NCBI RefSeq assembly: GCF_000313135.1
Contig: NW_004457313.1
Coordinates: 1 to 64,000 of the forward strand
DNA: 64,000 nt
Direction of reading: 5' to 3'
DNA from: Acanthamoeba castellanii str. Neff
Lineage: Eukaryota; Discosea; Longamoebia; Acanthamoebidae
Of the stretch, positions 35,301-45,114 are shown piece by piece. The first letter of the stretch is position 1. Every line of letters starts with the position of its first letter. Below the pieces are notes generated by a model that saw only the letters and a list, made by a program, of their open reading frames with translations, had not been told where the DNA came from and ran no database searches. The position numbers and the translations under genes are program-made.

Positions 35301-37635
35301 AGAGAAGGCGGTCTAGACGATGCCAGGATTGCTCCACGCACAAAAAAAGAACGAACGGGGGGGATGAAGGTGAAGACACATACCCTTGAGTTTTTCGAAG
35401 AGGTTGACAAGCACGCGAGGCAGGTGGTGGATGTGGTTGTTGTGGATGTCCAGGACCTCCAGCGCGGGGCTGCGTGCCAACTCGCGCGGAAGCCATCGCA
35501 GCTGATTGCTGCCCACTCTCAACACAGAGAGACTCGACGACCTGCAGCCGCCGCACGAACGTAAGTCATGGAAACACCTTCCTGCTCGAGAACGAAAGAG
35601 AGACCCTTGGGGGGGGGGCCGGTGGTGGTGGAAGTACCGAGACACGTTGGCGGGCAGCTCGACGATCTTGTTCCCGGAGAGGTCGAGCACGTGCAGACCG
35701 GCCATCTCCTCGAAGAAGACGTTGGGTATGTAGATGAGGTAGTTGTTGGTCATGCGGAGCTCCTCGAGCTGCTTGAGCCGGTACAGCTCGGTGGGGATGT
35801 CGGTGAACTTGTTGTGCGACAGGTCGAGCGCGCGCAGGTTGCGCATTAGCGAGAAGGTGGGCGGCAGCTTGGACAGGTGGTTGTGCGCCACGTTCAGCAG
35901 CGAGGCGCTGGCCAGGAGGTTGCTGATCTTGGCGGGCAGGATGCTGAGGTTGTTCTCCGAGAGGTCGACCCAGTAGGTGTCCAGCGTGTCGTTGAGCTTG
36001 AGCCACCTCGCTGATTCGGCTTCGGGGAATGCGGCCAGGCCGAGGCCGCTCAGCGCTGCCGTGTGGTTGCCCGATTGCAGACACCGGTCCAGCGCGGCCT
36101 TGACCTTTCCTTCGACTGCCAAGGCAAGCGCGTGAGCATCATCACCAAGTCCGAGTGGCTGGCAACGCGATGCTGCGCGTACCTGTGTCTGGCTCCTCTT
36201 CGGGTTCATCCTCGGCCACAAAGCTTTCGCTGATGCAATAGACATCTGCACGGACACGGTCGGTCCACAGCAGAGCTCAACATTCGACTGGAGGGGGATA
36301 GGGGGCGAACGTACTGCCGCTGGCCTCTTGGGCGATCTGGATGGCGATGTCCTCCTTCAGCCTCTGGAAGGAATCGGTGGCAGGTCCGGGGCATGGATGG
36401 GCGAAGAGGTGCGGGTTCTTGGAGATGAAACTGCACAGGCGGGTCCACATTACATGCACGTCACCATGTAAGCCCGCTTCTTGCAGAAAGAGAGAGAGAG
36501 GAGAGGAGCGCGAAGTCGCACCTGGCGAACGTAGAGTAGGAGAGGGATTGATCGTCGGAGGCAACGTTTATTCCCTCGCCCTTGGTGTTGTTGGTGATGC
36601 CGTTGAAGATCCGCGATTGCCCTGCCATAAAAAAAGACCAAGCCCACCGCGCAAAAGGTTAGACGTGTGGTGCACACCGCGACGAGCCCCGGGTCGAGCT
36701 CCCAGTAGGGCTGAGCCCGTACCGCCCTTCACGTAGTGGATGGAGAAGGCGCCCGGAGATCGAGTGCTGTACCGCACCAGGAAGGCCTGATGACGACAAG
36801 TGTGTGTGACGTCGCACCAACCAACATGAGGTTCAACAAACAAACAAGTGCTTCGATGGTTGGTGCTGATCGGGCGGGCGGGCGGGCGGGCGGGCGGGCG
36901 GTGTGAGTGGGCACCTTGTCGTTGGAGGGCATGTTGTCGAGCAGCCGCAGGCACTGGTCCCGGTCTCCGTTCCCGTGAAACCAGAGACGCCCCTCGGCGA
37001 GCACGCTTCGCACCTTGCCCACGCACAGCTTGAGGGGTCCGAAACGGGAGAGGAACAAGACGAAGTCGCTCTTTTTGAGACTGGCCCCGTCACCCTCTGT
37101 TTCCGCAGCAGCAGCCGTGGTCAGTTGCGGGCCGCCAGCCGGCGTGATACAGTGCTCTCACGCACGTGTGTAGTAAAGGGGACGTACCTTTCTGTCCTTG
37201 TGCGAGAATGGCAACGAGGCACCGCTTGTCCAGTGCCGAGGCGGGTCCAAACTCACGGTCGTATTGCGCCACCACATGCCGCACCTCCACCTCGTCCTGT
37301 CCCGGCAACGAACAATTAATTAAAATATTATTTTATTATTTAAAAATAGTTTTTCACGCGAAAGAGGAGGGGGAGGGTACGTTGGAAGTGGGGTGGGCGG
37401 CGAGGCATCTCTTCCAAAAGCCGTCGACCTCGGGGTCGTCCGAAACGCTCTCGCGGCGAGGCGTAAGAGCCTGCCCCGCGGTGCGGGTGGGAACACCTCG
37501 GCTATTGAACATACGTATGTTGTGGTCGTCGGCGTCAAACGGTTTGTGCGTGGTGGAAGAGCTCCTTTGCTGAAACGAATTTGCTTGGTCCGGCCCAAGC
37601 TCAGCGTCGACACCAAACGTTTTCATTTTTATCAT
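32302..37635 (-). CDS. SH2 - leucine-rich repeat - RapGAP signalling protein
   Basis: A multi-exon gene from ATG 37635 (MIKMKTFGVDAELGPDQANS) to TGA at 32302-32304. The N-terminal third contains an SH2 domain (36730-37040): WFHGNGDRDQCLRLLDNMP, then FLVRYS with the phosphotyrosine-binding arginine. Spliced phase connects this to an acidic segment and about nine leucine-rich repeats (35400-36050; LRALDLSHNKFTDIPTELYR, LHVLDLSGNKIVELPANV). The C-terminal third is a Rap/Ran-GAP domain (32960-33680): FRFGVLYAKDGQTSEQEFYD, FEVMFHVSTLLPLLPND, then KRHIGNDVVVIIFKD with the catalytic Asn of the GND motif. Predicted to switch off a Rap/Rheb-like GTPase in response to tyrosine phosphorylation. Exon joins were checked by eye only. 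Confidence 0.8.
36871..36901. repeat. (CGGG)n microsatellite, G-quadruplex-prone
   Basis: Seven and a half copies of CGGG inside the intron that splits the SH2 domain. G-runs of three occur at regular spacing on the plus (template) strand. Confidence 0.9.
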
Positions 37636-37669
37636 TGTGGTGGCACGTGCGCCGTGTATCGCGGTGCTT

Positions 37670-38592
37670 CTAGTCCTTGCCCCCGGTGCTGCTGGTGGTG
37701 GCTTGCTGTGCCTGCTGTAGAACCGCGATCTTCTGCAAGAGATAGGGAGACCAATGCGAGCCGTACTTCTCCCACAGGGCAGGCTGCTTCCAGTCGGTGC
37801 CGCGCACAACACCTGGATGGCGCATGATCATGGAAGTGATGTGAGTCGAGGAGTGGTGAGTGCGGCCTCGGCTCAAGAGAAGAGAGCGGCAAACCTCGGC
37901 ATTGCGGAGCGTGGCAGTTGCAGGTGAACTCATCGACTTCGCTGCTGTCAGCCATGGAGTAGTCGAACGTGATCTCCTGCACTGCCGCAGGTGAGTACCA
38001 GGCGCCGGGCACCAGGGTTGCGTACCCCTGAAAGAAGAACGAAAGAAAGCGGGGAGCACCTCGTCCACACCGATGTCCTTCATGGCGACGAGGATCGCTT
38101 CACCGGCAAGGCCAGCGTTCGGATTGCATGAGTGGTTTACAAAGTCCTAAAGATAACAACGGAGGTCACCACTTGATCAACCACAACGCGAAAGGGACGC
38201 CGCTTGGCGAACGACGAAGGGAGGGCAAAGGAGGGCGTGGTACTGCGGGTTCTCTCCGGCCGTACTCAAACGGTATCATGTAGATGTCGTCGTGGAGCTG
38301 CAGCACGTAGCTGTGCTCATCGTCGGGCACCCCCGCGAGGCCTGCCGAAGAGACAACCCGCCCTGCACGTTTGCCCCCCCCCCAGCGCAAAAAATGAACA
38401 ACCCCAAGAAACGGAAAAGAGCGGCCGTGAGTGGGAGGGGGGGGTAGTACCGGTCCACACGACGAGCACCTCGCCTCGCGTCACTGGACGGTCGCGTACG
38501 AACATGCCCCGCCCGTTTCCGCTGCGGCGGACTTCCAGAAATGGCGCCACGAACGAATAGTCCGCCCAGGTCGCCTCTTCTTCGCCATCCAT
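37670..38592 (-). CDS. SET-domain methyltransferase
   Basis: A multi-exon gene whose visible first Met is 38592 (MDGEEEATWADYSFVAPFLE); an upstream exon cannot be excluded. Motifs in order: GNGRGMFVRDRPVTRGEVLV at the SET start, DEHSYVLQLHDDIYMIPFEY, then DFVNHSCNPNAG (NHS..PN, cofactor binding). Next is EITFDYSMADSSEVDEFTCN with the catalytic Tyr region, and a post-SET-like CNCHAPQCRG zinc site. The C-terminal tail ends TSSTGGKD. SET proteins methylate lysines on histones or other proteins; the substrate here is unknown. Its stop lies only 34 bases from the start of the SH2-LRR-RapGAP gene, which is transcribed in the same direction. Confidence 0.8.
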
Positions 38593-40156
38593 CGCTCCGC
38601 TTTCTGTGTCGTGGGGAAAAGATGAGTCAAGAAGGCCCCGGTTTTTTGTCTTGGCTCGCACACCAAAGGCGGTGTGAGGAAGGAAGGGTGGAGAACACAC
38701 TGTGGCGTGGGATGGTGGTGAAGTTAGCCACTTGGCGGTGGTTTTTATTCTTCTTCTGCCCTGCTCGCGGTGGTGCAGACGATCGCTGGTGGAGTTCTTC
38801 TCGTTTGGGTGGTGGCACTGAGTGCTCTTCTTCTTCTTCTTCCCTACTACTCTGGGGATTGGCGTCGTTGTGCCCCACCCTTTGCCGAAGTCGCGTTCGG
38901 TCTTCTTCTTTTGTTTCGTTTGTTTGTTCCTCCTTCGAGCGCTTCGAAGTGGTGATGGTTGTGTTGTGTAGCTCGCGCACCTGGAGCTATCCACGTACCC
39001 TACCACGGAGACGACAGCGCCGCAGCTTCTCCTACACACCGCAGCTGCTATCAAGCGCCAGGTGGAGAGCGGGATGGTGGCGTACAATCGGTGTGGGGAC
39101 CGCCGCCGTGTCAAGTGGGGGAGGTGGTGGGATGTGGACGGGAGAGGCAGCTACTACAGGCGGCGCACGGGGGGTGGTTGGGAGACTGGAGGAAACGCGA
39201 AAAGAGGACCAAGTAAGTGAAATGGTCGCGAAGACGAGAGAGAGAGAGACGCGAACTACTGCTCTGAGGGGAAGTGAGGCGGTGAGTGGATAAGTAAGTA
39301 TCCAAGGGAGGAAACGGGGTGGGGTTACGTTACGGTTTATACAAGTTGCCGGGGCAGTCAAAAAGGGGTGTGGTGGATCCACCCTCGGTCCGGGAAGCAG
39401 CTCTGAAGGTGTCCTGTCGCCGCTGGGCCCAGTGGCGACGTTAACACCACCGGGAACAGCAGCTGGGGAGGTACCAACGTGTTGTTGCTGCGACACTCGA
39501 CGACGCGAGAGATAGCCGCCGACACCGCCGATGGCAATGACGTCCTTGTCCTGCTTCCTGTTGAGGAGGATCGCTCGAGACATATCATGTCCTCGCGTCC
39601 CCTCGCAGAAGAGTGACTGGTCAGCGATCGGTTGGAGAGTAGTAGCAGGAGGAGAGGACAAAATTCGGAACGCCCGAGCAGCGGCATCGTCGGTGGTGGT
39701 GGTGGTGGCCGCTGGGCGTCGTAGGGGAGAGGGGAGGAGAGAGGGGAGGGGCTGGCAGGAGCTCGGGCTCGGCGGGTGGGTGGTGACGGTCGAAGGCGCC
39801 AAAGGCGAGTGTTGAGCTTGTCTCCGAAGTCTCGCCGCTCGGAATAGAAGGGGGAAATAGCCGCTTGGTCGTGGTACGGTTGTGGTGGTGGTCGTGCGGT
39901 GTTGTTGTTGTTGTTGGGAGGTCCGTCGTCGAATCGGTTGTCGTTGCGTAGCGCGTGGCGGACCGCCGGCGGAGAGCGGGTGCGTTGCTGCTGCCAGTAG
40001 GAGTAGTAGTGTGTGAGTTCCGCGGCTTCTCCCGCTCTCTTCCTCCTCTTGAGATCCGTCCTTTTTTCCTCCTCGTCCTCCTTTTCCACCATCAGATTCA
40101 CCTGCTCGGGGCGAGGGTAAATCGATCTCATACTGTACAGCGGAGGGCGGCATCCG
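38593..40156. other. Unassigned low-complexity region with a doubtful long minus-strand ORF
   Basis: An ATG-initiated minus-strand frame is open from 40153 to 39032 (373 codons). It is dominated by Pro/Thr/Ser/Gln runs (QQQQQHRTTTTTT, PSPSSCQPLPSLL), with one less biased part (GHDMSRAILLNRKQDKDVIA). It could be real, but long open frames arise easily in this GC-rich DNA, and no domain is recognised. The region should also hold the promoter or 5' exons of the SET gene. Confidence 0.25.
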
Positions 40157-41555
40157 TTAGAAGGAAGAACTGGCCTCACCTTGGTCGAGTAGCCAGCCCT
40201 GGCTGGAGAAGAGCTCGGTGTAGAGCTCGTCGTCGTCGAAGTCGCCGACTACGGCCGCCGGCTTTGGGAGTTCAGCCGACGCGGGGTCGAAGAGGACATC
40301 GATGGAGTTGAACGAGAACTGGCCTTCTCCCGGAGACATGGGGGACGTGCTCGTTGGCGAGGTCTCCGTGCTGAGCCACGTTTCGGTCGCTGCGTCGTCG
40401 TCGTCGTCGCTCGCGTCGGCACCGGCGGAGACGAGGGGCGAGCTCGCGCTGGACAGCTGCCAGGTAGGGTGGTAGGGCAGCTGGCTCGACCTCGAGGGCA
40501 CGCTCGAGCCACCGCCGAGGCTGATGTGGGCGGTGCGACCGAGGCCCTCGGCGCAGAGTACGTCGACGAGGCCTGAGAGCTTCTCCACCTGCGTGGCAGA
40601 GGCACCCATGACGGATGAGTGCACGGCCTGCGCGCGACGGCTCGGGGTGATGGCGTGGAACGAGTCGATCAGGCCGCGAAGATGGCCCTCGAAGGTTGCC
40701 TGCAGCTCGGAGGTCGCTGCAGCAGCAGGTGCTTGTTGCGCGGCGGGGTTGTCGAGGCGGCGTCTCTTGGCCGGCGGGGTGGCGGGCTGTGCGAAGATGG
40801 CCGCGGGCGAGGCCGAAGACGAAGGCGTCGCAGGGTTGCCGGCGCAGTAGTAGGGCGAGGAGACCGGCGTGTTGGGGGCCGAAGACGCCGCAGCGGGCGT
40901 GAGAGGAAGCTGCGTCATGACGGTCTGGAAGAGGCTCGAGATGAGGGTCTGCTGAGCCTGCTGCTGGGCCTCGATGCGCGCGAGCGTGTCCTGGATGGAG
41001 GAGTTGCAGTCGCTGAGCGGGCGCTTCTTGCTGGCAGCTGTGGTCTTGCCCTCGACGGAGGCGGCAGCGGCGGCGGCGGCAGCCTTCCTCTGTTCCTTGA
41101 CCTTCTTCAGTTGGAGAGGCTTGGAGACGACTCTGATCGGATCGGAGAGCACGTGTTGAGCGAGCGAGGCGGCCGAGAAGCGCAGGCGGAAGTAGGCGCC
41201 CTCGTGCTGGGACGAGAGCACGTTGAGAACGCACTCGACCCGGACCTTGTCGCCCGCCGATGTCTTGTCGACGGTGCAGTTGTACTCGACCGGCCGACGT
41301 GAGACGTAGTGGACCGGCTTTTTCCTCGCATGTATCGTACATGAGGGTGGCCTCGAGGGTGCAATTGTTGAAATTGATGACCCTCCTGTCGAAGTCGCCC
41401 TCCAAGGAGAGATCGATGATGAACGGCACATTCTTGATGACCGAATGCAGCTGTTTGTTCTCTCCATTTTTGTGAATCGCCTCCTGCTCAGCTGATTCCT
41501 GGTTGGTGATGACGAGCCGAGCGCCTGCCGCCGGGGTCGATGTGGAGGCAGACAT
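40157..41555 (-). CDS. Possible Rel-homology/Ig-fold-like transcription factor
   Basis: From ATG 41555 (MSASTSTPAAGARLVITNQE) the N-terminal 190 residues look like a beta-sandwich DNA-binding domain of the Rel/p53 superclass: FIIDLSLEGDFDRRVINFNN, RVECVLNVLSSQHEGAYFRL and SDPIRVVSKPLQLKK. Then come an Ala/Gln-rich region, a basic cluster (PPAKRRRLDNPAAQQ) and an acidic C-terminus with FDDDELYTELFSSQGW that resembles an activation domain. The frame shifts by +1 at an AAAAA run (plus-strand T5 at 41319-41323) between CEE and KPVHYVS. No intron borders fit there, so one surplus base (error or mutation) is likely. The family assignment is tentative. Confidence 0.5.
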
Positions 41556-41934
41556 GGTTGATGGGGTTGATTTTTGCCGTATCGAAGCTGGGGCTTGCTG
41601 TGTGGGGGGGTAAGCTGCTGTGGGCCGGGGTGCTGTGGAAAAAGCCGGGAAGAGGTTGGCTCTATTTGTACTCGGGGTGGCCTCACACCCCTTCTCTGAA
41701 CCCCTTGGCACAGCACCTTCCGTCCCATAATGGCCAACGAGGTTCCGTTCCCGGATTTTTACAGGCACCAAACAAACATTTCTTTTCTCTTCGAAAGTTC
41801 GCCCACAGCCAGAGGGAGACGCGGGCGAAGCCAGCCGCACCGCAGGTGGTAGGGCGTCGCAACACGAAATTTCGCCCTTCCACGGTCCTTTTTTCACCCC
41901 CCGAAAGGAAAATACCTCTTGCATGCCAGCATAC

Positions 41935-41984
41935 GATTGGTTTCTTCTAAGCTCCTCTCTGATATTTGATTGGTTTCTTCTAAG
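41935..41984. repeat. 17-bp direct repeat, two copies
   Basis: GATTGGTTTCTTCTAAG occurs at 41935-41951 and again at 41968-41984, 33 bp apart start to start. It lies at the left edge of the CpG-poor transposon-like segment. Confidence 0.9.
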
Positions 41985-42159
41985 GTGCCTAAAAGCTAGC
42001 TGGTTTTCACTGCGATAACAGAGAAAACAGAAAATGACAGGTGCAGGGGATAGAGATTTCAAGGAGAGAAGAAATCCATGTTCGCTGATGACTTTTCGAG
42101 GCAACTGTCAGATTTGTCATCAAGGCCACTGTGAAAGGAAAATCGAATGACATTCAGTG

Positions 42160-42189
42160 GAGATGTCATTGACATGTCAATGACATCTC
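42160..42189. repeat. 30-bp perfect palindrome
   Basis: The half-site GAGATGTCATTGACA is followed at once by its exact reverse complement, giving a perfect 30-bp palindrome with no spacer. It sits 52 bp upstream of the first ATG of the transposon-like gene. It could be a dimeric protein-binding site, an internal end of an element, or a cruciform-forming sequence. Confidence 0.9.
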
Positions 42190-42240
42190 ATAACTCTTGT
42201 TAAATAAAACCCTTTGTCAGCAACAGTGTGGTGATCATCG

Positions 42241-44582
42241 ATGCATCAGCTATCCAGCGCCACAAAGAGGGCAAAAGCAGCACTGCATGCTCAGTGCTGG
42301 TATCAACAAAAAGTTGGAGCACTAGGCCTCTGGTCTGCTCCAATCTTTAATCACAGATCAAAATCTGCAGCACTCAACGTTGGGCACAAATTGGCAAAAG
42401 TATCAGAATCAAGGTATGTATCCTATTACTAATGATTAAATAAAAATGGCTAATTGGAGTAGGCCCAGTGTGCAGTCTTGGGCTGGGGGGAAGCATCCCT
42501 TCCCAGCCATCAAGAAAAAGCCCTTCCAAGAGAAGAATGGATCCTTCTCAACCTCCATGCATGTGCTGGGGACCACTTTATGTGGTAAACAGCACATGGG
42601 GTTGCAACATGTTGGTCCAGCCATCCACAACACCTTTGCATGCTTGCTAGGTGTGGATGTGCCTCAAGAAGAACTGCCACAGAAAGACTCTGTGGTGCAG
42701 TTCAATATTGAGTTTCTCATGTGCTGGCAGTATGCCATTGCACACAAGTTGGCATACAGTCAGGTACACAATCCCAGTGAACATGGGTCCAGGGTTTTAA
42801 CTAATCATGCTATTGCAGAACATCAACATTGCCCTCAATGGCACAACAAAAGGCCAATCTCACTCTCTACTAGCCCTTCACTTTGGTGTCATGCTCAACA
42901 GCAAAGACTGGATGGCAACCATTGGCGTGCTCAACCTAGCTGGGGGAAAAGAACAAGCCAAGATCATCAACAACATCTGGCAAGACCTCAAGCAGCAACA
43001 ACAGAGGATGGGCATACCCCAGAAAGAGCTTCACCAAATCCAGTCAATATCTTTTGATAACACAGCTGACAATCATGGTGCAAAGAATGGAATACACACA
43101 GAGTTAGATCAACAACAAAAGGAAAGCACCAGGGTGGTGGGGCAAGAATACAAACCACTGCTCAAGAAGGGCTGCAGTGACCACATTGCAGCCCTGTGCA
43201 TAAAGCAATGGGAGCATCAGGTGGCTCAGAGAGCAAAAGAATGGGGGCTGGTGAAGCTTCTGCCACCCCCCAACACAAAGCATTACCTGAATCAGTTCAC
43301 AGCAACAATGAAGCAACTCACTCAGCAATTTGTCAATGGTGCATGGAAGGGCCACTGGCCAACATTCATCCACCTCCTTGGTGCACACCCAACAGCACCT
43401 GACCAAGTCACACACACACAATTTGTGAGCACCAATCAAATGGCCCACTATGCCTATCAATGGTACAGCCACACCATCAGTAGTAGGGGAGGCACTCACC
43501 TATTCCTTGTCCAGGTTCTATTACCTGAACCTCTAATATGGGGGGCTGGACCTCACAACCACAGACAAAGACCAGCTGGACTTCACAGCCCTCATGGACC
43601 CCAACATCAAGCACCTGATCAAGATAAGTGCAATTGGCTTGGAGGTATGGGTGGGTACCATGGAAAGCTCTTCCTCAGGCTGACCATTCCTTTTCCTCTT
43701 TCTGCACAGGTCCTTCTCAGACCATTCATGCAAGGGTTACCCACAATCTCAACAATTGGCAAGTACATTCAACACATCAGGAAGCTACATACCATAGTGT
43801 CAACATTGCTCACCAATGATGCCACACACCACACCTTCTTCAACAACAACCACAGGCTTGTTGTCTACCACATCACCCACTCTGATCTGGCAGCTCAGCT
43901 ACACTCTTGCAGCTCAACATCCTCACTGCTCACATCACACACTCTCACTCACTCTCTCACCTGCTGCCTCCAACTACCCTGCACACTCACCACCCCCACA
44001 TCAGCACAAGCAGTCCCCTTACTTCACCCTTCTGCTCAGCTTCCTGTGGATGCCACACCATCATGTCCATCATTCATCAAACACCACCACACCTACAAGA
44101 CACTCTACCTCTCCTCCATTCTCAACACCCTGCAGAAACACAACACCAAGTACTTACCCAGTGGTGAGTACACCACCACACCATCACTCCACCACATCCA
44201 CATACAGACCAGTACCCACAGCATGGAGCAGGTCTTCTCTGATGTGGACCAGCAGTTCAAGTCACAAGGGCCAGCTCTGCAGGCAAGCCTCCTCTCAGCG
44301 CTAATCACAGCACACAAAGCCACCAACATCAGCTCCTACTTTAAGACCTATCAGGAGCACTTCAAGGTACTGCACCTAGTCACATTACTACGCACACCAA
44401 TGTTGAGCTAATTTACCAATCTTCAGGTCACACAAGAGGCGCGAGACTACATCAAAAGGGAACCCACGCACCTCGACCTGCAAGCCAGCAAGGCGGAGCA
44501 CTTCTTCGAAGGCAAGTGCGCTGACATTGAGAGGGCGCGGCGGCGCATCACCCGCGAGCAAGAAGATGAGGAGGTCGCCTGA
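42241..44582 (+). CDS. Transposon-like gene with introns, CpG-poor
   Basis: ATG 42241 (MHQLSSATKRAKAALHAQCW) begins an exon spliced at 42414-42462 (GTATGT...TAG), followed by an exon with MHVLGTTLCGKQHMGLQHVG. A second intron at 42764-42818 leads to NINIALNGTTKGQSHSLLAL, FDNTADNHGAKNGIHTEL, CSDHIAALCIKQWEHQV and FINLLG-like text. The tail is DIERARRRITREQEDEEVA before TGA 44580-44582. The order of a D(N)...NG segment followed by a C..H..A..L segment recalls DDE-type transposase cores (hAT/MULE/Kolobok-like), but no family is certain. The simplest splicing leaves one in-frame TAA near 43540. CpG depletion and AC-rich composition contrast with the flanks, as for a methylated mobile element. Confidence 0.5.
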
Positions 44583-44585
44583 ATC

Positions 44586-45026
44586 ATGCAGAACTACGGA
44601 CATGCGGTGGTGCTGCCACTTACCAACGAGACGATGGCCTCCTTCCTGCGCGAGTGGAAGAAACGTCTGCCCCATCTCCGGCTTCAGATCGGGAAGAAGA
44701 GCCGTGCGGACCTCATCGAGAAAATTCGGGCCTTCGCGATCGCCAACCCGGCGGTACAGCTGGCTGAGGGCGACGATACCATGGAGGTCGAGGAGGAGAT
44801 GACCCCTTCGCAGTCCCTCGCTGCACTTCCCACTTCATCGCCCTCGGTCTCCCCACTACCATCTCTCACATATCCGTCATCTCTCAATTCCCAGCCCGCG
44901 CCCCCCCTTTCTCCTCTACTCTCGGCGCTCCCCTCCGCCAGCGCGGGCGACATCGCTCCCCTCTCATTTCTTAGTTCGTTCCACATCGGGTCTGGGCTTC
45001 GCTTCGCCCAGGACGCAAGAAAATAA
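44586..45026 (+). CDS. Small unknown protein downstream of the transposon-like gene
   Basis: ATG 44586 opens a 146-codon frame three bases after the previous stop. The first 60 residues (MQNYGHAVVLPLTNETMASF, SRADLIEKIRAFAIANPAVQ) look globular and helical, a little like a SAP-type helix pair. The rest is Ser/Pro-rich low complexity. CpG content is normal here, so the composition boundary runs just upstream (about 44450). It may be a second element protein, a host gene, or the in-frame continuation of the previous gene after an unseen intron. Confidence 0.4.
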   Translation: MQNYGHAVVLPLTNETMASFLREWKKRLPHLRLQIGKKSRADLIEKIRAFAIANPAVQLAEGDDTMEVEEEMTPSQSLAALPTSSPSVSPLPSLTYPSSLNSQPAPPLSPLLSALPSASAGDIAPLSFLSSFHIGSGLRFAQDARK

Positions 45027-45114
45027 GAGAAACTTGCAGAAATTAGGAGCCAACCAACATTCAAAAAGCCCTCCACCAATCCCCAGCGGTTGCGACCGCC
45101 TTGCAGGTGGATGG

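Larger units (their letters stand above)
41556..42240. other. Intergenic region between divergent genes
   Basis: It holds the promoter of the Rel-like gene, then repeats and a long palindrome listed separately. CpG density drops sharply rightwards from about 41930. No ORF here has recognisable content; short upstream ATGs precede the Rel-like gene. Confidence 0.4.

Noticed and set aside
40272..42104. 610-codon ORF covering the Rel-like gene in another frame
   Set aside because: Only its part from 41555 to about 41320 is used; the rest upstream has no features and downstream is Arg/Pro-rich shadow translation.
42446..43057. ORF continuing through 42764 without splicing
   Set aside because: Clear GT-AG borders at 42764-42818 link to a long open frame; the unspliced reading soon becomes low-complexity.
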